Assembly: GCF_049608145.1 (NCBI RefSeq)
Contig: NZ_JBMYXF010000042.1
Location: 1 to 26,925 of the forward strand
Length of the DNA stretch: 26,925 nt
DNA from: Halocynthiibacter sp049608145
GTDB taxonomy: Bacteria > Pseudomonadota > Alphaproteobacteria > Rhodobacterales > Rhodobacteraceae
Direction of reading: 5' to 3'
Below are positions 15,106 through 21,774 of this stretch, piece by piece. Both the position numbers and the translations under genes were made by a program. Each line of letters begins with the position of its first letter. Positions within the stretch are counted from its first letter, which is position 1. The notes beneath the pieces were generated by a model. The model saw only the letters and a program-made list of their open reading frames with translations. It did no database searches and had not been told where the DNA came from.

Positions 15106-15471
15106 TCAGGTGCCAAAGCCCAGTTCCCGCTTCAGCTTTTTCGTCAGTTTGTCGCGGATCATTTCATAAGATGCGGTGATGTGGTTACGCAGTTCGGTAT
15201 CTGACAGACCGGGAAGATCGTAATGTTGCACCCATTTCATCCCGCGTGAGGCTAGATAGGGGGCCGGGCGCACGCCGGGCATTTCTGGCAGGATTTCAAA
15301 CCCCATGTCAGTGACTTTAAAGGTGATGGCGAATTGATCCGTGTCCTTGTTCCACCCGCCGACCGCGAACAGTTTTCCCCCAACCTTCCACACATCTGCA
15401 TTCCCCCATTGCACCACGTGGGTGGTCTGCGGGAGGCTTTTGCAAAAGGCGTTGAAATCGGATTGGTTCAT
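15106..15471 (-). CDS. MmcQ/YjbR family protein
   Basis: This 121-residue protein of the MmcQ/YjbR family has a CyaY-like alpha/beta fold often annotated as DNA-binding. It begins MNQSDFNAFCKSLPQTTHVV, has VWKVGGKLFAVGGWN and the FKVTDMGFEILPEMPGVRPA segment, and ends with KWVQHYDLPGLSDTELRNHI followed by a Lys-rich helix (DKLTKKLKREL). The cellular role is not established. It stands alone on the minus strand between the Sel1-like pseudogene and a divergent plus-strand pair. Confidence 0.9.
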   Translation of the reverse strand: MNQSDFNAFCKSLPQTTHVVQWGNADVWKVGGKLFAVGGWNKDTDQFAITFKVTDMGFEILPEMPGVRPAPYLASRGMKWVQHYDLPGLSDTELRNHITASYEMIRDKLTKKLKRELGFGT

Positions 15472-15549
15472 GGGGTCCTCGTGAATATGAGTTTATGTTG
15501 AGGTGATGATCAGGTTTATGCAAGGATTAAGAGAGTTGAGAGGGTTAAG

Positions 15550-15852
15550 ATGAAAATCAAATGTGCCTGTGGCGATATTATACCGGATCAGACGGATTAT
15601 CTTTCCTATAAGGCCCATGTAATCGGGGACAAAAACTTTTTTGATTTTCTGGATGCCATTGATGATGCGATTGTGACTGACAATCCAGACAAAGAGTTCC
15701 TTATGAACTGGATAAGGAAGTTAGAACCGGGCCGTTTGGCTTGGGAGTGCTTGTCTTGTGGTCGCCTGTATTTTGATGGTGCGGATCGCAATTTAGTCGA
15801 GTACCTTCCGGGAAATAAACAAGTAAATCATATATTTGATCGTGAACGATAA
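15550..15852 (+). CDS. Small zinc-ribbon-like hypothetical protein (100 aa)
   Basis: I cannot name a family. The 100-residue protein has four Cys in two knuckles, CAC at 5-7 (MKIKCACGD) and CLSC at 67-70 (ECLSCGRLYFDG), a layout that would suit one zinc site. An acidic helical stretch lies between (FFDFLDAIDDAI, DNPDKEFLMNWI). GAGAGG precedes the ATG. It ends six bases before the DUF2161 gene, so the two probably form one transcript. The DNA is more AT-rich than the neighbouring housekeeping genes, as is common for recently acquired small genes. Confidence 0.65.
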   Translation: MKIKCACGDIIPDQTDYLSYKAHVIGDKNFFDFLDAIDDAIVTDNPDKEFLMNWIRKLEPGRLAWECLSCGRLYFDGADRNLVEYLPGNKQVNHIFDRER

Positions 15853-15858
15853 AACCAC

Positions 15859-16545
15859 ATGACCAAACCTTCCGAAACTGAACTGTATGCGCCTGTCAAA
15901 GCTTTGCTGGAAACCCAGGGCTATGAGGTGAAAGGTGAAATTGGCGATGCGGATGTCATGGCATGTCGCGGGGAAGAAGAACCCGTGATTGTCGAACTCA
16001 AGACGGGGTTTTCACTGGCACTTTTCCATCAAGGTGTTGAGCGCCTTAAGGTCACCGATCTGGTTTACATCGCTGTGCCGCGGCAAACGGGTAAGGTGTT
16101 TCAGCGCAATCTCAAAGACAACACAGCTTTGTGTCGCCGCCTTGGTCTGGGGTTGATCCTTGTGCGTTTGCGCGATGGGTTTGCCGAAGTGGTGTTGGAT
16201 CCAGCGCCCTACAAACCCACGAAGTCTAAGCAGCGCAAACAACGTCTGTTGCGGGAATTTCAGCGGCGTGTGGGCGATCCGAATGCAGGCGGTTCAACGC
16301 GACGTGGGTTGATGACGGCCTATCGCCAGGACGCTTTGCGTTGTGCCGGGTATCTGGTGGCCAATGGGCCGTCAAAAGGCGCAGAGGTTGCTAAGGCGAC
16401 TGGGGCGCCGACGGCGACAACCATCATGCGCAACGACCATTACGGTTGGTTCGAAAAGGTTGAAAAAGGTGTCTATGCCCTGACCCCGAAGGGGCAGGAG
16501 GGGCTTGTACAATGGGGCGAAGTGGCCCCGGCTGTCACCGATTAA
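15859..16545 (+). CDS. DUF2161 PD-(D/E)xK-type phosphodiesterase candidate
   Basis: This 228-residue protein matches the DUF2161 family. The N-terminal half shows a restriction-endonuclease-like active site: Glu8 in ETELYAPVK, Asp30/Asp32 in GDADVMA, and Glu46-Leu-Lys48 in VIVELKTG. The centre is basic (KPTKSKQRKQRLLREFQRR). The C-terminal part looks like a winged helix (AEVAKATGAPTATTIMRND, then GWFEKVEKGVYALTPKG). Family members are predicted nucleases and I know of no demonstrated substrate. The gene follows the zinc-ribbon-like gene by six bases. Its TAA interleaves with the TAA of the convergent TraB gene (ATTAA, 16541-16545). Confidence 0.85.
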   Translation: MTKPSETELYAPVKALLETQGYEVKGEIGDADVMACRGEEEPVIVELKTGFSLALFHQGVERLKVTDLVYIAVPRQTGKVFQRNLKDNTALCRRLGLGLILVRLRDGFAEVVLDPAPYKPTKSKQRKQRLLREFQRRVGDPNAGGSTRRGLMTAYRQDALRCAGYLVANGPSKGAEVAKATGAPTATTIMRNDHYGWFEKVEKGVYALTPKGQEGLVQWGEVAPAVTD

Positions 16546-17552
16546 TCCAGACGCTGTAAGGTGTAGCCGTCTGCCTGCAGCAAGTTCAGAACACCGGTTT
16601 CGCCAGAAAGATGCCCAGCCCCGACGGCGATCATATAGGTGCCATTGCCGACAGCCGGGCGTAAGACATCCATCCAGGCCAGATTGCGATTTGTCAGCAG
16701 ATCCGTTTCGAAGGCGGCAAGCATGTCATCCAATTCGGGTGGGGCGTTGGGGTGGTTGCGTGCGCCCGCCATGGAATATTCCCAGATCAGGCGGTGTTCG
16801 CCGCGAAAGTAGGCATGTTTCATCGTGGTGTACTGGGCGTCTGCGTTGCTGTCATAGACCAGCATCCCCAGTTTTAGGTCTTCGATCTGTTGTTCAATCG
16901 GGTCACCGGCCAGCAGGTTTAAGACATCATCCACCTCTTCCAGATGGCGGGTTTCAATGCCTGCATCACGGGCGTATTCCATGATGCGCTGATCCAACCC
17001 ATATTCGATGGCCACTGGATTTACAGCCATTTGCTGAACGACACAGGGCGCCATGGCCAGGGTCAATCCGGCGAACCAGGGTTGCATGCGGGTGGCCATG
17101 AAACCGGGCACATTGCGTTCTTCGAGGGCGGTTTTTAGCTGTTGCCAGGTCTCTTCCGGAAGGCGTTCAATCAGGCCAGGCCCTTCGCCGATCAACATCA
17201 GAGAGGTGTCGCTGGCCATGCGGTGCTGTAGTTCTGCGGTGTCTTCCAAGGTGGCTTCGACGAACAGGCCATCGCTGATTGCCAAAAGTGGGGAGATCTG
17301 GCGCATCATCGCATCCATGCGCGGATCAGACAGGTGGAATGTCCCGACGATGGTCAAGGTGCTGCTGCCCTTTTCAGCGCGCCAGAGGTTGCCTTCGGGG
17401 AAGGGAGATGCGTTTGTCATTTCATACAACGCGGCGCGATCACTGGCATTCATCTGCGCGATCAGATCCCCTCCTTCACAAGCTGCGAGTGCCGGTAGAG
17501 CGGTGAGGGCGGTGAACAGGGATGTCAGAACAGATTTAAGAAAAGCACGCAT
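16542..17552 (-). CDS. TraB/GumN family protein, exported
   Basis: This 336-residue TraB/GumN-type protein starts at 17552 (MRAFLKSVLTSLFTALTAL). The longer frame to 17597 would place 15 residues before the signal peptide. The signal peptide ends PALAAC at Cys25, a plausible lipobox, so it may be a lipoprotein. Family motifs are the first GTFH region (LTIVGTFHLSDPRM), FVEATLEDTAELQHRM, and near the C-terminus the second motif GAGHLSGETGVLNLL. Eukaryotic and Treponema relatives are Tiki-like metalloproteases, but activity of bacterial members is uncertain. Convergent with DUF2161 and divergent from the LAS-type peptidase gene. Confidence 0.9.
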   Translation of the reverse strand: MRAFLKSVLTSLFTALTALPALAACEGGDLIAQMNASDRAALYEMTNASPFPEGNLWRAEKGSSTLTIVGTFHLSDPRMDAMMRQISPLLAISDGLFVEATLEDTAELQHRMASDTSLMLIGEGPGLIERLPEETWQQLKTALEERNVPGFMATRMQPWFAGLTLAMAPCVVQQMAVNPVAIEYGLDQRIMEYARDAGIETRHLEEVDDVLNLLAGDPIEQQIEDLKLGMLVYDSNADAQYTTMKHAYFRGEHRLIWEYSMAGARNHPNAPPELDDMLAAFETDLLTNRNLAWMDVLRPAVGNGTYMIAVGAGHLSGETGVLNLLQADGYTLQRLD

Positions 17553-17605
17553 AGTATGACCTTTGTTGTTGGGCGGAGAATGGCGTGAAAAAATCAATTA
17601 GGCCA

Positions 17606-17639
17606 GTGCGAATACTAGGTTCGTGCGAATACCGGGTGA
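17606..17639. repeat. Two 17-bp tandem repeats in a divergent intergenic region
   Basis: GTGCGAATAC occurs at 17606-17615 and again at 17623-17632. The following bases also match partly, giving two adjacent 17-base units (13 of 17 identical) between the divergent TraB and peptidase genes. The spacing would put two sites roughly on one to two helix faces, so it could be an operator. No regulator is suggested. Confidence 0.35.
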
Positions 17640-17686
17640 GGGCTTCGTTTATTGAAGGTGTGAATTTGTCAGGGTAGAAGTTCCAA

Positions 17687-18433
17687 ATGATCCGCTTCGT
17701 ATTTCATTTTCTTGTTGTCATTTTCCTAACTGCGTTGACGCAACTTGGTGGTGTCGCTTGGATTGTTGCTTCGCTGTTCAGACGCAGGCTTCTGGCCTTT
17801 GGGCTTTTGTATATCTCGCTGTCGTTGTCTGCGATCTGGATCGCGCCGCTAACGGGCAGGGTCGCCCTGAGTTGCTTTGACAGGGGGGCGTTGGAAGTTC
17901 AGAGCATGATGTATTGTGCTTTGAATCGCAATTATGTCTCACCCGCTCTGGCGGATGTTCTGACGGATGCGGGGGCAACGCTTGATCAGCGCTTCCCGGG
18001 TACTAAGACAGTTGTTTTGGATGCAGGGTTTCCGTTTCTGACAGGTTTTCCCTTGTTGCCGCATCTATCGCATGATGATGGGCAAAAGGCGGATATCGCT
18101 TTTTATTATCAGGACGCAAAGGGGTATCTGCCTGGCGCAACACGTTCACCTATTGGGTATTTTGCTTTTGAACAGGGGCCGACGACATGCAGGCCTGGTG
18201 GGATGTCCTTCAGATGGGATCTGGCGTTTTTACAACCGATCTGGCCGGACTATAGCTTGGACCCTGCCCGAAACAGGGCAATATTGCAGATTCTTGCCGA
18301 TGATCCGAGAGTGGGGAAGTTGTTCACCGAACCCCATATTTTGAGGGGATTGAATGTAAATCATCCCAAGATACGCTTTCAGGGATGTCATGCGGCGCGA
18401 CATGATGATCACATTCATCTCCAGTTAAGGTGA
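17687..18433 (+). CDS. Membrane-anchored LAS-type (M15/M74-like) metallopeptidase candidate
   Basis: This 248-residue protein has two N-terminal membrane segments (VFHFLVVIFLTALTQLGGVA and LLAFGLLYISLSLSAIWIA) and a periplasmic domain. The domain shows the LAS zinc signature: His129 and Asp136 in SHDDGQKADIAFYY (H-x6-D), and His242-x-His244 in HDDHIHLQL at the C-terminus. This is the arrangement of MepA and D-Ala-D-Ala peptidases of the lysostaphin-type fold. Cell-wall cross-link cleavage is therefore plausible. The rest of the sequence did not match a family I can name, so substrate is unknown. Four Cys (63, 77, 168, 234) may form disulfides. Confidence 0.65.
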   Translation: MIRFVFHFLVVIFLTALTQLGGVAWIVASLFRRRLLAFGLLYISLSLSAIWIAPLTGRVALSCFDRGALEVQSMMYCALNRNYVSPALADVLTDAGATLDQRFPGTKTVVLDAGFPFLTGFPLLPHLSHDDGQKADIAFYYQDAKGYLPGATRSPIGYFAFEQGPTTCRPGGMSFRWDLAFLQPIWPDYSLDPARNRAILQILADDPRVGKLFTEPHILRGLNVNHPKIRFQGCHAARHDDHIHLQLR

Positions 18434-18499
18434 GAACAGGCAGCAAACAATTTGCGGGCGACTATTGCCACTTGTAACTATCTTTTCCTTCCCTCCGCC

Positions 18500-18528
18500 T
18501 TGACTTGCCCTGATCACAGCCCTATCTC
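18500..18528 (+). promoter_or_regulatory. groESL promoter (sigma-70-like)
   Basis: TTGACT at 18500-18505 and TATCTC at 18523-18528, 17 bases apart, form a vegetative promoter just upstream of CIRCE. The -35 is strong; the -10 is moderate. Confidence 0.7.
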
Positions 18529-18537
18529 TTTTTGGCG

Positions 18538-18564
18538 TTATCACTCCCTTTGGGTGAGTGCTAA
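18538..18564. promoter_or_regulatory. CIRCE operator (HrcA binding site)
   Basis: Arms TTATCACTC and GAGTGCTAA are separated by nine bases. The consensus is TTAGCACTC-N9-GAGTGCTAA, so there is one mismatch in 18 arm positions. It lies between the promoter and groES, so HrcA should repress groESL and release it on heat shock. Confidence 0.95.
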
Positions 18565-18624
18565 CACGGGAGAGCGCCCATATTGAGTGGGCCAAAACGT
18601 AACATGAGCCAGGAGTTATCCAAC

Positions 18625-18912
18625 ATGGCATTGAAACCACTGCACGACCGCGTGCTTGTACGCCGCACTGAAAGCGATGAAAAAACCGCTGGCGGCCTGA
18701 TCATTCCTGATAGCGCAAAAGAAAAGCCAGCTGAGGGCACTGTTGTGTCTTGCGGCGAAGGTCTGCGCAAAGACAGCGGTGAGCTGATCGCAATGGCTGT
18801 TAAAGACGGCGACAAAATTCTGTTCGGCAAATGGTCCGGCACAGAAGTTTCTGTCGACGGCGAAGAACTGCTGATGATGAAAGAAAGCGACATCATGGGG
18901 ATCATTTCCTAA
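18625..18912 (+). CDS. groES: Co-chaperonin GroES
   Basis: This 95-residue co-chaperonin caps the GroEL ring. The start at 18625 (MALKPLHDRVLVRRTESDEK) has SD AGGAG and matches the family N-terminus. An upstream in-frame start at 18583 is not used by homologues. The mobile loop (EKTAGGLIIPDSAKEKPAEG) and the roof and base strands (KDGDKILFGKWSGTEV, ILF, LLMMKESDIMGI) are intact. It is controlled by the promoter and CIRCE upstream and is co-transcribed with groEL 63 bases downstream. Confidence 0.98.
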   Translation: MALKPLHDRVLVRRTESDEKTAGGLIIPDSAKEKPAEGTVVSCGEGLRKDSGELIAMAVKDGDKILFGKWSGTEVSVDGEELLMMKESDIMGIIS

Positions 18913-18975
18913 TTCGGGAATGAACCACGTGCTCACGCACTTTCTATCTGACACTTAAATTCTAAGGAATATATC

Positions 18976-20616
18976 ATGGCGAAAGACGTCAAATTTGATA
19001 CCGATGCCCGCAACCGTATGCTGGCTGGCGTTAACGTGCTCGCAGATGCCGTTAAAGTAACCCTGGGTCCAAAAGGCCGTAACGTTGTCATCGACAAATC
19101 TTTTGGTGCGCCACGCATCACCAAAGACGGTGTATCTGTTGCCAAAGAGATCGAGCTTGAAGACAAGTTCGAAAACATGGGCGCGCAGATGGTTAAGGAA
19201 GTTGCATCGCGCACCAACGACGAAGCAGGCGACGGCACAACAACCGCGACTGTTCTGGCACAAGCCATCGTTAAAGAAGGCCTCAAGCAGGTTGCTGCTG
19301 GTTTGAACCCAATGGATCTGAAGCGCGGCATCGATCTGGCAACTGCAAACGTTGTTGAGGCCCTCAAAGGCGCAGCACGTGAAGTTAAAGACACAGACGA
19401 AGTTGCTCAGGTTGGCACCATCTCTGCAAACGGCGAAGCTGAAATCGGTCGTCAGATCGCAGACGCAATGCAGCGTGTTGGCAACGAAGGTGTTATCACC
19501 GTTGAAGAAAACAAAGGTCTTGAGACAGAGACTGACGTTGTGGAAGGCATGCAGTTCGACCGCGGCTACCTGTCCCCATATTTCGCGACCAACATGGACA
19601 AAATGGTTGCAGACATGGAAGACTGCATGATCCTGCTGCACGAGAAGAAACTCTCTTCCCTGCAGTCCATGGTTCCACTGCTGGAATCTGTGATCCAATC
19701 CCAGAAGCCACTGCTGATCATCGCGGAAGATGTTGAAGGCGAAGCGCTGGCGACCTTGGTTGTGAACAAACTGCGTGGCGGCCTGAAAATCGCTGCTGTG
19801 AAAGCACCTGGTTTCGGCGACCGTCGTAAAGCCATGCTGCAGGACATCGCAATTCTGACCGGTGGTCAGGTGATCTCCGAAGATCTCGGCATGAAGCTTG
19901 AAAACGTCACCATGGACATGCTGGGCACTGCGAAGAAAGTGCACATCACCAAAGACGAAACCACAATCGTGGACGGCAATGGTGAGAAAGCAGAGATCGA
20001 AGCGCGTGTTGCTCAGATCCGTGGCCAGATCGAAGAAACTTCTTCTGATTACGACCGTGAAAAGCTGCAGGAACGTGTTGCGAAACTGGCTGGCGGCGTT
20101 GCTGTTATCCGCGTTGGCGGCATGACCGAAGTTGAAGTGAAAGAGCGTAAAGATCGTGTTGACGATGCTCTGAACGCAACCCGTGCGGCCGTACAAGAAG
20201 GCGTCATCGTTGGTGGTGGTGTTGCTCTGGTTCAGGCTGGCAAAGGTCTGGCTTCTCTGTCCGGTGCGAACGCTGATCAGGACGCTGGCATCACCATCGT
20301 GCGTAAAGCAATCGAAGCGCCTCTGCGTCAGATCTCTGAAAACGCTGGTGTTGACGGTGCAGTTGTTGCGGGCAAGATCCGTGAATCTGATGACGTCGCA
20401 TTCGGTTTCAACGCACAGACTGAAGAATATGGCGACATGTTCTCTTTCGGCGTGATCGACCCTGTGAAAGTCACACGTACTGCTCTGGAAGACGCAGCCT
20501 CCATCGCGGGCCTGCTGATCACCACAGAAGCTATGATCGCTGACAAGCCTGCACCAGCTGGCGCAGGCGCCGGTGGCGGCATGCCTGACATGGGCGGCAT
20601 GGGCGGCATGATGTAA
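18976..20616 (+). CDS. groEL: Chaperonin GroEL
   Basis: This full-length 546-residue chaperonin subunit folds proteins in an ATP-driven double ring with GroES. It starts MAKDVKFDTDARNRMLAGV and has the ATP-binding LGPKGRNVVIDKSFG and GDGTTTATVLAQ. The apical-domain segments EGMQFDRGYLSPYF and AVKAPGFGDRRKAML are present, as are GGVAVIRVGG, and the flexible Gly-Met tail GGGMPDMGGMGGMM. SD AAGGA precedes the ATG. Strong codon bias, with few rare codons, fits high expression. The long antisense frame over this gene is an artefact of that bias. Confidence 0.99.
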   Translation: MAKDVKFDTDARNRMLAGVNVLADAVKVTLGPKGRNVVIDKSFGAPRITKDGVSVAKEIELEDKFENMGAQMVKEVASRTNDEAGDGTTTATVLAQAIVKEGLKQVAAGLNPMDLKRGIDLATANVVEALKGAAREVKDTDEVAQVGTISANGEAEIGRQIADAMQRVGNEGVITVEENKGLETETDVVEGMQFDRGYLSPYFATNMDKMVADMEDCMILLHEKKLSSLQSMVPLLESVIQSQKPLLIIAEDVEGEALATLVVNKLRGGLKIAAVKAPGFGDRRKAMLQDIAILTGGQVISEDLGMKLENVTMDMLGTAKKVHITKDETTIVDGNGEKAEIEARVAQIRGQIEETSSDYDREKLQERVAKLAGGVAVIRVGGMTEVEVKERKDRVDDALNATRAAVQEGVIVGGGVALVQAGKGLASLSGANADQDAGITIVRKAIEAPLRQISENAGVDGAVVAGKIRESDDVAFGFNAQTEEYGDMFSFGVIDPVKVTRTALEDAASIAGLLITTEAMIADKPAPAGAGAGGGMPDMGGMGGMM

Positions 20617-20619
20617 GAC

Positions 20620-20639
20620 GAATTTCCGTAAGGAAATTC
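20620..20639 (+). terminator. First hairpin after groEL
   Basis: A perfect 8-bp stem GAATTTCC / GGAAATTC with a four-base loop starts three bases after the groEL stop. It is AT-rich and lacks a T run, so it is more likely a 3'-end protecting structure than a terminator. Confidence 0.5.
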
Positions 20640-20657
20640 TGTCTGACGGCAACAGGC

Positions 20658-20679
20658 GATCAGCCTATACAGGCTGATC
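20658..20679 (+). terminator. Second hairpin after groEL
   Basis: A perfect 8-bp stem GATCAGCC / GGCTGATC with loop TATACA. No T run follows. Could be an RNA stabiliser or a protein site. Confidence 0.45.
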
Positions 20680-20712
20680 TGCCGAGTGCCGCGCCCTTGC
20701 AGTGAAAAAAGG

Positions 20713-20741
20713 AAGGCCTCGCAATCGCGGGGCCTTTCTTC
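20713..20741 (+). terminator. Rho-independent terminator of groESL
   Basis: A ten-base stem AAGGCCTCGC / GCGGGGCCTT (one G-U pair) with a four-base loop is followed by TCTTC and preceded by an A run. This is the typical terminator of the operon. Confidence 0.85.
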
Positions 20742-20796
20742 ATATTGTGCCTGAAGGTGCAGAGCTACGCTCGCTTTCAGATACGGATGATTTTAC

Positions 20797-21348
20797 ATGC
20801 AAAACAAATTTCAGGACCTGAAACAACGGTTCCATGTTGTACAACTCGCCCAATTTAATGCGAAGGTTTTAGAGGGACTGCAGCGCAATGCCAAAAACTC
20901 ACCGAGTGGCCCATTTCAGGTTTTGATTGATCTTTGCGCAAGCCAAACGATCTCGGCATTTCCTCCTGCACCGTCTACGTTAAATCAATCGGTACATTTT
21001 TCGATGGCTTATCTGACATTGGTGTGGTTGTGGGAAAGTCTAACCGAAGATCAGGTGAAGGCAATTGTGTCGAATAGTCGTGTCAGTAAGCTTTTGTCGG
21101 ATTTTCAATTGGAAGGTCCACGTGCTCCTGGAACTTGCGAGGTCAAATTGAAGTTAATGCGAAATGCGTTGAGCCATGGAAAAGTAAAAATCAACGATGG
21201 GTTTGTGTTTGAGTTCTGGGATCAGAGGGTGTCGGGGAAGACACCAGAGGTGGATAGTACGCATCTGCTTCTGAAAAGTGAGGCATTGGGTGAATTTTTA
21301 ACTGAATTCTATTTTGCCACCAGTGATATTGTTTATCCGAACAAATGA
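20797..21348 (+). CDS. HEPN-like protein (183 aa)
   Basis: This 183-residue, mainly helical protein shows the HEPN signature RNALSHG at residues 122-128 (Arg122-x4-His127), placed after a long helix (CEVKLKLMRNALSHGKV) as in stand-alone HEPN proteins. HEPN domains are often ribonucleases in toxin, abortive-infection or CRISPR-related systems. No nucleotidyltransferase (MNT) or antitoxin gene is adjacent, so the role is open. The sequence is noticeably more AT-rich than groEL, and the gene is a lone plus-strand cargo between the groESL terminator and a structured region. Family naming beyond HEPN-like is uncertain. Confidence 0.6.
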   Translation: MQNKFQDLKQRFHVVQLAQFNAKVLEGLQRNAKNSPSGPFQVLIDLCASQTISAFPPAPSTLNQSVHFSMAYLTLVWLWESLTEDQVKAIVSNSRVSKLLSDFQLEGPRAPGTCEVKLKLMRNALSHGKVKINDGFVFEFWDQRVSGKTPEVDSTHLLLKSEALGEFLTEFYFATSDIVYPNK

Positions 21349-21371
21349 ATTTCCTTGTTCATGTCGCCACC

Positions 21372-21427
21372 GCGTCCGAACCGAGGGCGGAAAGCAAAGC
21401 GCCCGCCCGTGGGGGCGGTTCGGGCGC
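21372..21427. terminator. Long GC-rich hairpin after the HEPN-like gene
   Basis: A 12-base arm at 21372-21383 (GCGTCCGAACCG) pairs fully, with one G-U, with 21416-21427 (CGGTTCGGGCGC). Inside it, GGGCGG (21385-21390) pairs with CCGCCC (21403-21408). An alternative pairing uses 21398-21405 with 21421-21428. It may terminate the HEPN-like transcript or be a structured RNA. Confidence 0.5.
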
Positions 21428-21428
21428 T

Positions 21429-21447
21429 GTCTGAGCTTTGCTCAGAC
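21429..21447 (+). terminator. Hairpin immediately following the long stem
   Basis: A perfect 8-bp stem GTCTGAGC / GCTCAGAC with a TTT loop, followed by AATTTAT. With the previous stem it makes a double-hairpin end upstream of the next small gene. Confidence 0.6.
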
Positions 21448-21552
21448 AATTTATGCTTCACAAGACTAAGCCCTTCCTTTCCCGCACATCCCTGCTAAGT
21501 TACGCCTAAGACCAATCTCAGGCGCCACGCGTAACCACGAAAGGCCGCAGCG

Positions 21553-21729
21553 ATGAAACAAGTCCCCAAACCCACCACAGATGATGCTCTCATTCAGGAA
21601 TTCCTGAACAAAGGCGGCACTGTTAAACAGGGTAAAACCAAACCTTTGCCAGCCGATCTCGGCATCAGTAAGAACACCTGGGGTGTGAAGCTGTCGAAGG
21701 AAGAAAAAGCCTCGCGCGACACAAAATAG
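21553..21729 (+). CDS. Small conserved-looking protein (58 aa)
   Basis: This 58-residue protein is rich in Lys and Thr. It begins MKQVPKPTTDDALIQEFLNK, continues KGGTVKQGKTKPLPADLGIS, and ends with a NTWGVKLSKEEK segment. I believe similar small proteins occur next to unrelated genes in Rhodobacterales, but I cannot name a function. The DNA supports coding: a short AAGG SD, third-position bias, and no overlap with another gene. It is the only good candidate between the hairpins and the sulfotransferase gene. Confidence 0.65.
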   Translation: MKQVPKPTTDDALIQEFLNKGGTVKQGKTKPLPADLGISKNTWGVKLSKEEKASRDTK

Positions 21730-21774
21730 GGGCGAACCACAGAGCATATTATTGCGTTCTGAGGAAATCTTGAA

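Noticed and set aside
18955..20652. A 565-codon open frame antisense to groEL.
   Set aside because: Strong codon bias in groEL leaves the opposite strand without stops. The predicted protein is His/Phe/Cys-rich with no domain, and there is no SD.
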